The position numbers and the translations under genes are program-made. Below, piece by piece: positions 34,668 through 44,960 of a DNA stretch of 64,000 bases. The notes under the pieces are model-generated. The model did not search any database. It was not told the origin of the DNA and saw only the letters and a program-made list of their open reading frames with translations. The stretch covers positions 310,001-374,000 of the forward strand of contig NZ_CP092109.1 of the NCBI RefSeq assembly GCF_025263685.1, read 5' to 3'. Within the stretch, counting starts at the first letter, position 1, and each line of letters opens with the position of its first letter. Origin of the DNA: Geoalkalibacter halelectricus (GTDB lineage Bacteria > Desulfobacterota > Desulfuromonadia > Desulfuromonadales > Geoalkalibacteraceae).

Positions 34668-36224
34668 ATGCGCGCCATGTCATCGACCCTTTTGCAGGTC
34701 TGGCTATTTCTGGCCGTATCCGCCGGCCTGGCCGGGGCCGCGGTGCCCCCGCCACCCGTCAACCAATTCATCGGCATTCCCGACACCACCTTCGCCAACC
34801 TCATCGAGGCCGACTGTCGCTTCTGCCACAACCAGAGTCCGCCCATCGAGGCGGTCGACCCGACCTACCTGCCCGACCGTCATCACGTGCTGCTCGGCCA
34901 GCCCATCGCGCAACCGAGCGCCGCCCCTTATGTCGCACCCGGGCAGCGGTTCTATGATTGCTTCAACTGCCACAGCCTGGGGCCGGACCCCCAAACCGGC
35001 CGGTTCACCTTCGAGGTTTTCCGCGACTGCACCCTGTGCCATCGCCAACTCCAGGGGCAGCCTACCGTCCACCACGCCCGGCCCGAGGCCCAGGCCGGTC
35101 AATGCGTCATCTGCCACGGCAACCTGGTGGACGACATGGATAGCGGCCACTACATCCCCACCTATCAACCCAGCCGCATCACGCCCTGGCCGAGCAACAA
35201 ACCCGACGGCGGGCCGCGCGGCGAGGGCAATTGCAACTTCTGCCACAACACCGTGGCCCTGCCCCTGTTCGACCCGACACCGGTGATCGATCCGGCCAGC
35301 GGGGTGCTGGTGTTTCGCAGCGCCGAAACCCACCACGCCACCGGTTTCGTGCAGGACGCGGCCAAATGCGTCTGGTGCCACAACATCACCCCCGGCATCA
35401 ACGATGCCTTTTCCATCCGCACCTGCCAGAACTGCCACAGCGTCGCCTCGCTGCACAACATCCAATTCGACGACCAGGGCGACGGCATCGTACCGGGGCA
35501 GGAAAATCCCTGGTTCGGTCATATCGGCGCCAATTCGGATTGCGTCGGCTGCCACGGGTTCGGCACCCAGGCCATGGCCGCACCGGCCGCGGGACCGGTG
35601 ACCCCGTACCTGACCGCCGCCAGTTCATCCGTCGCGACCGCCGGCCACAGCGCTCTCATCAGCCTCTACGGCACCGCTTTCGTCAGCAGCCCCTTCGGCA
35701 GGCCGGATCTGACCCATCCCTGCCAGGTCGAATTGACCGACCCGAACGGCGCGGTTTTAAGCCTTGCCCCCCTGGAGGTTCTACCCAAGGAGGTACATTT
35801 CAGGCTACCGGCGGATCTGGACCCCGGAACCTACCGGGTACGCGTGGCCAAGGCCGGGCGCGTCAGCAACCCTCTGGCACTAGTGGTGCGTCCGGCGCCG
35901 CAATTAAGTTCGGCGCACTGCGAAGCCGGCCTGGTCACCCTGCATGGCACCGGCTTCGGCGGCCACTTCCCAGGCTCCCAGGGCATCACCGGCGTGACCA
36001 CCGAGATCCGCGAAATGCCCGGCCGCGGTCGTTCCGGCCCACCCCGAACCATCCAGATGGAGGGAGAAATCCTCGCCTGGCACGACACGGAGGTGCGGGC
36101 GCACTTTGCCGCCTGTGCCGAGACCATCACCCTGAATTCGATCTTCGGCAGCGTCACCGCGCCCCTGGAGACGGACAGCAATTCCGACAAGGGCCCCGGC
36201 AAGAAGAATCATCCCCGGCGCTAG
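34668..36224 (+). CDS. Octaheme c-type cytochrome with C-terminal Ig-like region
   Basis: A 518-residue exported protein: signal peptide to about residue 24 (ends GLAGAA). Eight CXXCH motifs follow: CRFCH, CFNCH, CTLCH, CVICH, CNFCH, CVWCH, CQNCH and CVGCH, all within about the first 305 residues. Extra His residues could be distal ligands. The last 200 residues lack heme motifs and look like beta-sandwich repeats ('HSALISLYGTAFVSSPFGRPD', 'LVTLHGTGFGGHFPG'), as in IPT/TIG or Ig-like folds. The protein is probably periplasmic or outer-surface and moves electrons to extracellular acceptors. No porin or partner gene is adjacent. Terminator follows at 36274. Confidence 0.88.
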   Translation: MRAMSSTLLQVWLFLAVSAGLAGAAVPPPPVNQFIGIPDTTFANLIEADCRFCHNQSPPIEAVDPTYLPDRHHVLLGQPIAQPSAAPYVAPGQRFYDCFNCHSLGPDPQTGRFTFEVFRDCTLCHRQLQGQPTVHHARPEAQAGQCVICHGNLVDDMDSGHYIPTYQPSRITPWPSNKPDGGPRGEGNCNFCHNTVALPLFDPTPVIDPASGVLVFRSAETHHATGFVQDAAKCVWCHNITPGINDAFSIRTCQNCHSVASLHNIQFDDQGDGIVPGQENPWFGHIGANSDCVGCHGFGTQAMAAPAAGPVTPYLTAASSSVATAGHSALISLYGTAFVSSPFGRPDLTHPCQVELTDPNGAVLSLAPLEVLPKEVHFRLPADLDPGTYRVRVAKAGRVSNPLALVVRPAPQLSSAHCEAGLVTLHGTGFGGHFPGSQGITGVTTEIREMPGRGRSGPPRTIQMEGEILAWHDTEVRAHFAACAETITLNSIFGSVTAPLETDSNSDKGPGKKNHPRR

Positions 36225-36273
36225 CCCGTGCCCATCCGGAAACACTGGATGAAAACCAGCCCGCCGAAATGAG

Positions 36274-36314
36274 CAGAGGCGACACCGCTGCAGCGATGTC
36301 GCCTCTGTTTTTTT
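36274..36314 (+). terminator. Intrinsic terminator after the cytochrome gene
   Basis: CAGAGGCGACA (36274-36284) and TGTCGCCTCTG (36297-36307) form a perfect 11-bp stem, followed by seven T (36308-36314). It acts for plus-strand transcription; the opposite strand has no U-tract. Confidence 0.92.
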
Positions 36315-36329
36315 CAGTAAATCCTCGGC

Positions 36330-36785
36330 TCAGTGCGCGTTTTTTGGCGCGCCACCCTTCGTCACTTCCAGCAGCTCGATATCGAAGATCAACTCGCGGC
36401 CTGCCAGAGGATGGTTGGCATCGAGGGTCACCATCTCCTCGCCGACCGCCTTGACCATGACTACGAATTTTTGCCCTTCGGCCGGATCGACCTCCAGCTG
36501 GCGGCCGGGCTCCAGGGTCAGATCGGCGGGTAAAAGGCTGCGCTTGATCTCTTCCACCAGTTCGGGACGGTGGGGGCCGTAGGCCTGCTCGGGTGCTATG
36601 GTGGCGGTTTTCTTGCCGCCCTGATACATGCCGATGACCGCCTGCTCGAAACCGGGGATAACCTCCTTGCGACCGATGATGAAATGCAGCGGCCGGTCGG
36701 TCGGGGAAGCGTCGAATACCGTGCCGTCGGCGAGGCGCCCGGTGTAGTGCACCTTGACGGTGTCGCCCTGGTCTGCTCGAATCAT
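36330..36785 (-). CDS. FKBP-type peptidyl-prolyl isomerase, SlyD-like
   Basis: A 151-residue cytoplasmic FKBP. 'VKVHYTGRLADGTVFDASPTDRPLHFIIG' (about 10-38) and 'VIPGFEQAVIGMYQGGKKTATIAPEQAYG' (about 41-69) are the FKBP core; the insert-in-flap domain between about 70 and 120 ('LEVDPAEGQKFVVMVKAVGEEMVTLDANHPLAG') is that of SlyD. The metal-binding His-rich tail of E. coli SlyD is missing (ends GGAPKNAH). It acts as prolyl isomerase and chaperone. The ATG at 36785 fits the family; an earlier ATG at 36839 is less likely. Confidence 0.9.
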   Translation of the reverse strand: MIRADQGDTVKVHYTGRLADGTVFDASPTDRPLHFIIGRKEVIPGFEQAVIGMYQGGKKTATIAPEQAYGPHRPELVEEIKRSLLPADLTLEPGRQLEVDPAEGQKFVVMVKAVGEEMVTLDANHPLAGRELIFDIELLEVTKGGAPKNAH

Positions 36786-36958
36786 GTAATTTCTCCTTTT
36801 TTGGACATGCGCTGTTTGGCCGTTGATACCCCGGCACACCGCCCCCTGTCAACCTTCTCCGCCCGCGGCACCAGGCCAGGTACGCGGTTTCGCGTGCAAA
36901 AACACTTGCCCTGGAGAGGCCCCTTGCCTTACAAAAGATCTTTTGTCCACACCTGTTC

Positions 36959-37732
36959 ATGGAGGTAAACGTGCCCTACAGCGACGACAGCCTGTTTCGC
37001 CGCATCCGCAAGCTCACCGGCAAGGCCATCGGCGATTTCAACCTCATCGAGGAGGGCGACCGCATCGCCGTGGGCGTCTCGGGCGGCAAGGATTCCTACA
37101 CCCTGTTGCACGTGCTGGAATCCCTGCGGCGCAAGGCGCCCATCCGCTACGAGTTGGTGGCGGTCAACATCGATGCCGGCTATCCCGGCTACCGCAAGGA
37201 GGTGGTCGCCGAGCACCTGCGCGCTCACGGCTTTGCCCACCGCATGGAGAGCACCAACAGCTATCAGGTCATCGAGGAAAAGCGCCGTCCCGGCTCCTCT
37301 TACTGCTCCTTTTGCGCGCGCCTGCGGCGCGGCGTGCTCTACAGTCTTGCCGACGAACTGGGCTGCAACAAGATCGCCTTGGGCCACCACCTCGATGACT
37401 TCATCGAGACCCTGCTGCTCAACCAGTTCTACGTCGGCACCCTGGCGGCCATGAGTCCCAAACTCGCCGCGGACAATGGCCGCCATACCGTCATCCGTCC
37501 CCTGGTCTACGTGGAGGAACAGGACATCATCAACTTCGCCCGCGCCCAGGCGCTGCCGGTGATCTGCTGTGCCTGCCCGGTGTGCGGCGTGGTGGACCAG
37601 AAACGCAAGCGCATGAAACGGCTGGTGCGCGAATTGGCGGCGGAAATTCCCCACATTCGCCGCAGCATGATCGGCGCTCTGGGCAACGTACACGCCGGAC
37701 ATCTGCTGGATAAGGCACTGCAGGAATTTTAA
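36959..37732 (+). CDS. ttcA: tRNA 2-thiocytidine biosynthesis protein TtcA family
   Basis: A 257-residue PP-loop ATPase. 'VGVSGGKDSYTLLHVLE' (about residues 37-53) is the PP-loop, 'YCSFCARLRRGVL' (about 116-128) and 'CCACPVCGVVDQKRKRMKRL' (about 201-220) hold the Fe-S cluster cysteines. TtcA makes s2C32 in tRNA using a labile [4Fe-4S]. Related TtuA/TilS-like proteins differ in these cysteines. The gene stands alone with a terminator-like stem downstream. Confidence 0.88.
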   Translation: MEVNVPYSDDSLFRRIRKLTGKAIGDFNLIEEGDRIAVGVSGGKDSYTLLHVLESLRRKAPIRYELVAVNIDAGYPGYRKEVVAEHLRAHGFAHRMESTNSYQVIEEKRRPGSSYCSFCARLRRGVLYSLADELGCNKIALGHHLDDFIETLLLNQFYVGTLAAMSPKLAADNGRHTVIRPLVYVEEQDIINFARAQALPVICCACPVCGVVDQKRKRMKRLVRELAAEIPHIRRSMIGALGNVHAGHLLDKALQEF

Positions 37733-37761
37733 AAAAACGCGTGTATGCCATTCACCCGGGG

Positions 37762-37883
37762 TGGGGTCGCAACCCCGATGTTGAACAGATTACAAACGCG
37801 GAATGAATCTTGCTCCAAAAAAACCGGCGAGGGGTGTTTTCCCGAGGTCCGGGAGTGACGCCGCGCCGGTTTTCCGTTACACT
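37762..37883 (+). promoter_or_regulatory. Spacer with ttcA terminator-like stem and promoter of the phosphatase gene
   Basis: GGGGT-CGCA-ACCCC (37763-37776) is a small hairpin related to the GGGGTCGCA repeat family. AAAACCGGCG (37820-37829) and CGCCGGTTTT (37864-37873) form a longer stem ending in TTTT, a possible plus-strand terminator. GTGACG (37855-37860) and TACACT (37878-37883) at 17 bases are a weak promoter for the next gene, so terminator and promoter would overlap. Confidence 0.45.
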
Positions 37884-37912
37884 ATGCACACTGCCTAGCC
37901 GGGAGATCATCC

Positions 37913-38707
37913 ATGAAATGCCAATGCGGGGGTGAATTCGAGTTCACCCTGGCGCAAAACGTCCAGCAACTGCTCTTCCCGAAAAGCTCCCCGAGTTGCC
38001 ACTGGTGTTGCTTTGGCGTAAAAAACCACATGGCCAACGGCGTCGGCGGCGATTTTTTCGATTTTCTCACCCTGCCCGACGGCAGCCAATCGGTGTTTCT
38101 CGGCGACGTCACCGGACACGGCCTGCATGCCTCGGTGGTGATGAGCCTGCTCTACGGTTTTTTGCACCGCGCCTGCCTGAAGAGCTGCGTACCCATCGAC
38201 GCGGTGCTGGAAACCAACCAGTTTCTGCAATCCTTCGCCGAGCGCTCCCAGAAATACGATCATTTCTTCTCGTCCACGCTGTTTTTCGGCACCATTCATC
38301 CCGAAACCCTGGAAATGCGCTACATCAACTGCGGTCACCTGCCCCCCATGGTGCGCCGCGGCGAGCGGCTCTTCACCCTTAACTCCACCGGCCCGCCCAT
38401 CGGCTTTTTCGATCATCCCGAAATCGAAATGCGCAATTTTCGTTTCGAAAAGGATGACCGCCTGCTGCTCTACACCGACGGCATTTCCGAAGCCGTCAAC
38501 ACTGAGGGCGTCATGTTCGGCCTGCGCCGCCTGAGTCATCTACTCATGCACAGCGATCTTAACTACCTTGATTTTCTTGAGGAAATCTTCGCCGAACTGC
38601 AGCGCTTCGGGGCGCCCAATCCCCCCAAGGACGATTGCACCGCCATCGTCATCGACTTTCACCCCTTCTTGGCGCCGGTTCCCAAGACCGAGGAAGCGGC
38701 CGACTAG
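37913..38707 (+). CDS. SpoIIE/PP2C-type serine phosphatase, single domain
   Basis: A 264-residue protein consisting almost only of a SpoIIE phosphatase domain. 'NGVGGDFFDFLTLPDGSQSVFLGDVTGHGLHASVVMSLLYG' (about 43-83) has the metal-binding Asp pairs (GGDFFD, GDVTGHG); 'LLLYTDGISEAVN' (about 184-196) and 'KDDCTAIVIDF' (about 243-253) give the others. The N-terminus has unusual cysteines (C3, C5, SCHWCC near 28-33) that could bind metal or sense redox. Such enzymes dephosphorylate anti-sigma-factor antagonists. No partner switch genes are adjacent. Confidence 0.86.
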   Translation: MKCQCGGEFEFTLAQNVQQLLFPKSSPSCHWCCFGVKNHMANGVGGDFFDFLTLPDGSQSVFLGDVTGHGLHASVVMSLLYGFLHRACLKSCVPIDAVLETNQFLQSFAERSQKYDHFFSSTLFFGTIHPETLEMRYINCGHLPPMVRRGERLFTLNSTGPPIGFFDHPEIEMRNFRFEKDDRLLLYTDGISEAVNTEGVMFGLRRLSHLLMHSDLNYLDFLEEIFAELQRFGAPNPPKDDCTAIVIDFHPFLAPVPKTEEAAD

Positions 38708-38754
38708 GCCCCCCTTACCTTCCGGCATCCCAGGCCGCGCATCACGCCTTGGGG

Positions 38755-40659
38755 TTATTTTTTCAGACCCCGCCACCAGCGGCCCAGGATACCGCCCTTG
38801 GCGCCCGTGCCGGCACGCCGCATGGCGATCAGGCGCAGTTCGCGCAAGGCCGCCTTGCAATCGGGATTGCACATGGCCGCAATCTCAAAACGCCTTTCCG
38901 CCTCGCTCTCGCGTCCTTCGAAACGCAGCACATATCCCAGGTAAAGTTGCGTGAGGTCGGAGGCCGGATTGAGCCTGGCGGAGCGAAGCAGCATCCGGCG
39001 CGCGCGGCCGGCCTCTTCGCGGTCCTGGGGCCGGTGGCGATGCATGGCCCAGGCGCAGGCGGTCAGGTATTCAGGCTCGTCGGGACACATCTCCACCGCC
39101 GCGCGCAACAAGGGCAGCGCCTTTTCCGTCCGGCCCCGGCGCAGCCACTCGCGCCCTTCGCGAAAAGCGATCTCGGCCTGGGGCAAATCGGTGCCGGGGG
39201 CGCCCGGTCCCGCCTCTGGCGAGTGCGCGACGAGATAGGCTTGGCGGCGGGCGGGGTCACTGAGGGTTTCATAGGCCAGGCGCAGACGCTGAAAAATTTC
39301 CTCCACCCGGGCCTGTAAGTCGGCGCTGAGGTGCTCATGGCGAAACCGGTCGGGATGATAGCGCTTGGCCAGGGAAAAATAGGCGCGGCGCAACTCCTCC
39401 GCCCCGACATCATTGGTTACGCCCAACAGGGAGAAATAATCCTGGGCCAGCATGCGCTGGTGGTCGCGCAAAATGTCCTCGCGCGCGCCGGCGGCGGCAA
39501 CGCGGGGCGCCGCGCCGGCGCTCGGGGCTCGTGTCGCCACGCGAACGGGGTGTTCCAGGGGCTCGACCACACGCGCCAGGATCAGCGCGGCCAGAAGTTT
39601 CTCCAGGTTGGGGCGCACCAGGGGATGGCCCTCGAGCAAATCCGCGAGACTGTGCTCGCCGCGACATTCCTCCAGCAGGCGCTGTTCCGCCGCGCTCAAC
39701 TCAATGCCTTGAAACCGATAGTGGGGATTGGCGGTTATCTGCGGAAAGCACTCCAGGTATTCGGCGAGAAACGCCGAGACTTGCAGCGGCGACCAGAAGC
39801 GGCGAATCCCCTCGAGGATCAGCGCAGCGGGCGCCAGTTCAATGGCGGTGACGCCTTTTTTAAAGCGCCGCGCCGCCTGAAAGCGGTAATGTCCCTCGGG
39901 CCAGGAGAAGACCTCGAGGAGCTTTTCGGTCATCTGACGCTGCAAGGCATCGTGCAGATGATGGGGCGAGAGCAGACCCATCTCCATGAGCACGGTGCCC
40001 TGAAGACGCCCGCTCTCCTTCATGCGCGCCAAAGATTGCTCGCATTCCCGCTCGGTAAGAAATTTGTCGCGAATCAGCATTTTGCCCAGGCATTCGCGCA
40101 CCAGGTTGGAACGCATGAAAATCGGATAGCCGTTACGCAGGTAAACCACCTTCTGCGTTTCCGCGCGCTCGAGGTAGAGCAGGCCGGTGGCCTTGAGGGA
40201 ATAAAGGTTGTGCAACAGTCGCGGCAGGAGGGTTTCGGCCAAGTCGCCCTCGACGGATTCCAGGGCGGGGGGGGTCGGCACCGGCGCGGGCCCGAGGAGA
40301 AACGCGATGCGCTCCAAAAGCTCATCGAGGGTAAAGGGCTTGAGCAAAACGGCATTGGCCCCGACCTCGTCGACCTGCCGGCGCAGGTTTTCGTCATCCT
40401 GGTAAAAGGCGGTCATCAGGATGATCGGCAGCGTACGGGTCGCGGGTTGCGCGCGCAGAGAGCGGCAGGCCTCGATTCCCGACCAGCCCGGCATCTGGAT
40501 GTCGATCAAGGCCAGGCGATATTCGCCGTGCATGAGACGATCCACGCCTTCATCGGCACGGGCACAGGTCTCGACTTCATAGCCGCGCAGCTGCAGGGCC
40601 CGGGACAAAAACCGGCGGATGCCGGGATCATCGTCGATCACCAGAACAGGTCGGGACAT
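38755..40659 (-). CDS. Receiver-DUF4388-J domain-TPR fusion protein
   Basis: A 634-residue multidomain protein. Residues 1-120: receiver with DDD pocket (8-10), phospho-Asp in 'LALIDIQMPGWSG' (about 54) and Lys in 'NAVLLKPFTLDEL' (about 105). About 135-370: DUF4388-like region, found in gliding and signalling proteins of deltaproteobacteria. About 425-490: J domain with HPD in 'SLAKRYHPDRFRHEH', the Hsp70-stimulating motif. About 500-634: TPR-like helices. It suggests signal-controlled recruitment of DnaK; no histidine kinase is adjacent. Convergent with the upstream phosphatase gene (47-base gap). Confidence 0.85.
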   Translation of the reverse strand: MSRPVLVIDDDPGIRRFLSRALQLRGYEVETCARADEGVDRLMHGEYRLALIDIQMPGWSGIEACRSLRAQPATRTLPIILMTAFYQDDENLRRQVDEVGANAVLLKPFTLDELLERIAFLLGPAPVPTPPALESVEGDLAETLLPRLLHNLYSLKATGLLYLERAETQKVVYLRNGYPIFMRSNLVRECLGKMLIRDKFLTERECEQSLARMKESGRLQGTVLMEMGLLSPHHLHDALQRQMTEKLLEVFSWPEGHYRFQAARRFKKGVTAIELAPAALILEGIRRFWSPLQVSAFLAEYLECFPQITANPHYRFQGIELSAAEQRLLEECRGEHSLADLLEGHPLVRPNLEKLLAALILARVVEPLEHPVRVATRAPSAGAAPRVAAAGAREDILRDHQRMLAQDYFSLLGVTNDVGAEELRRAYFSLAKRYHPDRFRHEHLSADLQARVEEIFQRLRLAYETLSDPARRQAYLVAHSPEAGPGAPGTDLPQAEIAFREGREWLRRGRTEKALPLLRAAVEMCPDEPEYLTACAWAMHRHRPQDREEAGRARRMLLRSARLNPASDLTQLYLGYVLRFEGRESEAERRFEIAAMCNPDCKAALRELRLIAMRRAGTGAKGGILGRWWRGLKK

Positions 40660-40683
40660 GAGCTTAACCCTCGGGTGTGTAAC

Positions 40684-40723
40684 GGTTCAGCATGGGGTCG
40701 CAACCTCCATGACAAGGGGCGCT
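40684..40723. repeat. GGGGTCGCA-family repeat overlapping the glnE stop
   Basis: The stretch reads GTTCAGC-A-TGGGGTCGCA, then CCTCCATGACAAGGGGCGCT, nearly the same as 2080-2116. Here only one arm is present, without its inverted partner. The last two bases coincide with the glnE stop codon, so the repeat has shaped the gene end. Confidence 0.75.
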
Positions 40724-43700
40724 AAGTATCGGCTTCGCCCACCTCCGGTCCGAGAAATCTCTGAAAAACGCCGCGAATGTCTTCCGTCACCCGCCGATAA
40801 TCCGCGAGAAAGGCTTGGTCGGCGCGCAGGGGGCGCTCGGGGTAGCCGAGACGGCGGGCCAGCTTGACCAGATAGGCGCGCTCGCCGGACAGATCGTTGA
40901 TGGATTGATCATGCACCAGGCGCAGCTTGTTCTCCAGGCGGCGCAGAAACACATAGCCGCTGCCCAGCGCCTGAAAGTCGGCGGAATCGAGGAATTTCAG
41001 GCGATGCAGCGCCCCGAGCAGATGCGTGGTGTTGGCGATGCGCAACTCGTGATGGGCACCGCCGTGCAAGAGTTGCAGGTACTGGGCGAGAAATTCCACG
41101 TCGACCATGCCGCCGCGGCCGGTCTTGATATTGAAATGGTCGGCGCGCTCGCGGGCGATTTCGGTCTCCATGCGGCTGCGCAGACGGTAGATTTCGGTCT
41201 TGAGCTGCGGCGGCACCGGGCGTTCGTAGACCTGGCGCAGGCAGATGTCTTCCAGGCGGCGGGCAAAATCCCGCGGACCGGTGATTACCCGCGCCTTGGT
41301 CAGGGCCTGGCGCTCCCAGAGCGCGGCATTGGCTTCGTGGTAGCGCTCAAAAGCCGGCAGGCTGGTCACCAGGGGGCCTTGGTTGCCCGAGGGACGCAAG
41401 CGGGTGTCGATTTTGTAGACGTATCCTTCGCGGGTTTGCAGGGTCAGCACCGAAATGACCCGCTGCGCCAGGCGCGAGAAGTAATCCTGGTTGGTGAGTT
41501 CGCGGAAACGCTCGGGGTCGGTTTCAGGGGCGGGGGCATTGCCGCCGTCGGCCTCGTAGATAAAGATGATGTCGAGATCCGAATGGTAGGTCAGTTCATG
41601 GCCGCCGAGCTTGCCCAGGCCGACGATGGCGAAGGCAGCCTCGCGCGGCTCTTCATTTTCCAGGCGGGCCAGGGGGATACCGAAGCGCGGCAGCAGTTCG
41701 GCGCGCGCGATGTCCACTGCCTGCTCAAGGCACACATCAGCGAGCAATGACAGCTGTTCGGTGCCCTCGGCGAGGCTGAGCTTGCCGCTGAGGTCATGCA
41801 GGGCGATGCGCAGAAACTCCTCGCTGCGAAAGCGCCGCAGGGCATCGAGCTTGCCTTCGTAGTCCTCGGCCCGCGCCAAATGCTCGGCCAGATCGCCGCG
41901 CAGACGCTCCTTGCTCTTGCGGATCATCGCCGCCTGGCGGGCCACCAGGGCATCGAGAATTTCCGGGTGTTGAATGAAGATGCGCGACAGAAACTGACTG
42001 GTGCCGAAGAGATTGACCAGCATACGAACGATCTGCCGGTTTTCCGCCAACAGGGCGTAAAAAGTGGAACGGGCGCGCAGGGCGGCGAAAAATCGCACCA
42101 GGTTGTTAAGGGCCATTTCCGGCTCGGGCGAGTCCACCACCTCTTGCAGCAGCAGCGGCGCGATGCGGTCGAGAATGCGCCGGCCGCGTTCGGTGAGGTG
42201 GGTGTACGGGCCGCCATCTCGCAGCAGCAGCAGGTTTTCGTAGGCCCCCTCGACATTGCGAAAGCCCTTTTCCTCGAGCAAATCCTTGACCAGATCGGAT
42301 TCCGCGGCGGAGTCGAAGAGAAATTGGATCTCCGGGCGCACATCCTCGCGGATCTTCTCCTCGCTGGTAAAGAAAAGGTCGCGGTAAATGGCGTGCACGC
42401 CCTGGCGATGACGCTCCAGGTCGGCCGCGAAGGCGGCCGCGTCCTGGTAGCCGCTACGCCGCGCGAGCAGGCGCAACTCGGCGTCCTTTTTCGGCAGGTT
42501 GTGGGTCTGGCGCTCCTGCACCACCTGGATGCGGTGCTCGACGGTGCGCAAGAACACATAGGCCGCATGTAACTGGCGCTGGTCCTCGTCCTTGATCAAG
42601 CCCTCGCGGCGCAGCAGCTCTAGCGCCCGCAGGCTGTTGCGCTCGCGCAGGTGCGGGTTTTTTCCGGCATAGATAAGCTGCAATGCCTGGATGAAGAATT
42701 CGATTTCGCGAATGCCGCCGCGCCCGAGTTTGAGGTTGAGCTCCCCCTCGCGCTGCCGGGCCAGGTTGCGATCGACCTTGAGCTTCATGGTCTTGATGTC
42801 CTCGACCATGCCGTAGTCGAGGTAGCGCCGGTAAATAAACGGCTCCAGGGACTTGAGGGTGCGCTCCCCCAGAGCGAGAGAGCCGGCCACCGGACGGGCC
42901 TTGAGCAGCGCGGCACGCTCCCAGCTCTGCCCCCAACTTTCATAATAGACCTCGGCGCCGCGCTGGGAGATGGCCATCTCGCCGCGGCTGCCTTCGGGGC
43001 GCAGGTTGAGATCGACGCGAAACACAAAGCCATCGGCGGTCACCTGGGCGATGGCGCGGGTGAGCATTTCGGCCAGCTTGACAAAATACTGGTGCAGGCC
43101 GATGCGGTTGCGCGTAGCGCCGCGCCCGTCGGGAATCCCGGCGGTTTCGCCGCGTTCGGAGGAGTAGAGGTAGATGAGATCGATGTCGGAGGAAAAATTG
43201 AGTTCGCGCCCGCCCAGCTTGCCCATGCCCAGCACGCTGAATTCCGGCTCGCCTCCCCCCTCTTCGAGAAGCGGCGCCCCGTATTCGGCGCGCAACAGCC
43301 GATCACAGATCTGATAGGCGCGGTGCAGGCTGGCGCCGGCCAGATCCGCGAGGTCCGCAGTGGTCTCGACCAAATCAGCCAGGCCGCACAAATCCCGGCC
43401 GCCGATGCGCAGGATCTCGCGCCGCTTGTAGCGGCGCAGCCCGGCCTGCAGGGTCTCGAAGTCGGCCTCATCGGCGATGGCGTCCCGCAGCTCGGCGGCC
43501 ATCTCGGCCCGACTCTTTTGTCGCAGCAGATCCCCCTCGGGCAACAGACGTTGGAAATAGTGGCGATCACGGCACAAAATGCCGGCTAAAAAGGACGAGG
43601 CACCGAGGATTTTGAGCAGATGGCGACGCCCAACCTCGCTACCCAGCACTGCGGCGAGGTCCGCGGCGGGCAGGCCGGCGGCCAGGCGTTCCAGATGGTT

Positions 43701-43910
43701 GAGGGCGTCGTCGGCGCCGGCCGCCTCCAGGGCATCGCGCAGCAGGGGCTCGAGCAGAGTCTCTTCTCCCAAGGCCTGATGCAGCAGCACCAGATTGACG
43801 GCGCTGCGTTTCCCGTCAACATAGCCGAGGTCGGCAAGCAGCGCGGCCAGGCGCGCTTCGTCCCCGGCCACGCAGGCCTGGACCGCCGTGGAGAAGGACG
43901 CGCCGCTCAT
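40722..43910 (-). CDS. glnE: Bifunctional glutamine synthetase adenylyltransferase/deadenylase GlnE
   Basis: A 1062-residue enzyme (family about 950) with two nucleotidyltransferase halves. The N-terminal half has 'VLGMGKLGGRELNFSSDIDLIYLY' (about 228-251), the C-terminal half 'AIVGLGKLGGHELTYHSDLDIIFIYE' (about 764-789); each has the G-S/x-D-x-D catalytic motif. One half removes AMP from glutamine synthetase, the other adds it, in response to PII. It is the last gene of the gatCAB-mtnA operon (its ATG abuts the mtnA stop). It ties nitrogen assimilation to the nif/dra system in this genome. Confidence 0.95.
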   Translation of the reverse strand: MSGASFSTAVQACVAGDEARLAALLADLGYVDGKRSAVNLVLLHQALGEETLLEPLLRDALEAAGADDALNHLERLAAGLPAADLAAVLGSEVGRRHLLKILGASSFLAGILCRDRHYFQRLLPEGDLLRQKSRAEMAAELRDAIADEADFETLQAGLRRYKRREILRIGGRDLCGLADLVETTADLADLAGASLHRAYQICDRLLRAEYGAPLLEEGGGEPEFSVLGMGKLGGRELNFSSDIDLIYLYSSERGETAGIPDGRGATRNRIGLHQYFVKLAEMLTRAIAQVTADGFVFRVDLNLRPEGSRGEMAISQRGAEVYYESWGQSWERAALLKARPVAGSLALGERTLKSLEPFIYRRYLDYGMVEDIKTMKLKVDRNLARQREGELNLKLGRGGIREIEFFIQALQLIYAGKNPHLRERNSLRALELLRREGLIKDEDQRQLHAAYVFLRTVEHRIQVVQERQTHNLPKKDAELRLLARRSGYQDAAAFAADLERHRQGVHAIYRDLFFTSEEKIREDVRPEIQFLFDSAAESDLVKDLLEEKGFRNVEGAYENLLLLRDGGPYTHLTERGRRILDRIAPLLLQEVVDSPEPEMALNNLVRFFAALRARSTFYALLAENRQIVRMLVNLFGTSQFLSRIFIQHPEILDALVARQAAMIRKSKERLRGDLAEHLARAEDYEGKLDALRRFRSEEFLRIALHDLSGKLSLAEGTEQLSLLADVCLEQAVDIARAELLPRFGIPLARLENEEPREAAFAIVGLGKLGGHELTYHSDLDIIFIYEADGGNAPAPETDPERFRELTNQDYFSRLAQRVISVLTLQTREGYVYKIDTRLRPSGNQGPLVTSLPAFERYHEANAALWERQALTKARVITGPRDFARRLEDICLRQVYERPVPPQLKTEIYRLRSRMETEIARERADHFNIKTGRGGMVDVEFLAQYLQLLHGGAHHELRIANTTHLLGALHRLKFLDSADFQALGSGYVFLRRLENKLRLVHDQSINDLSGERAYLVKLARRLGYPERPLRADQAFLADYRRVTEDIRGVFQRFLGPEVGEADT

Positions 43911-44957
<1,047 letters not shown>

Positions 44958-44960
44958 GGT

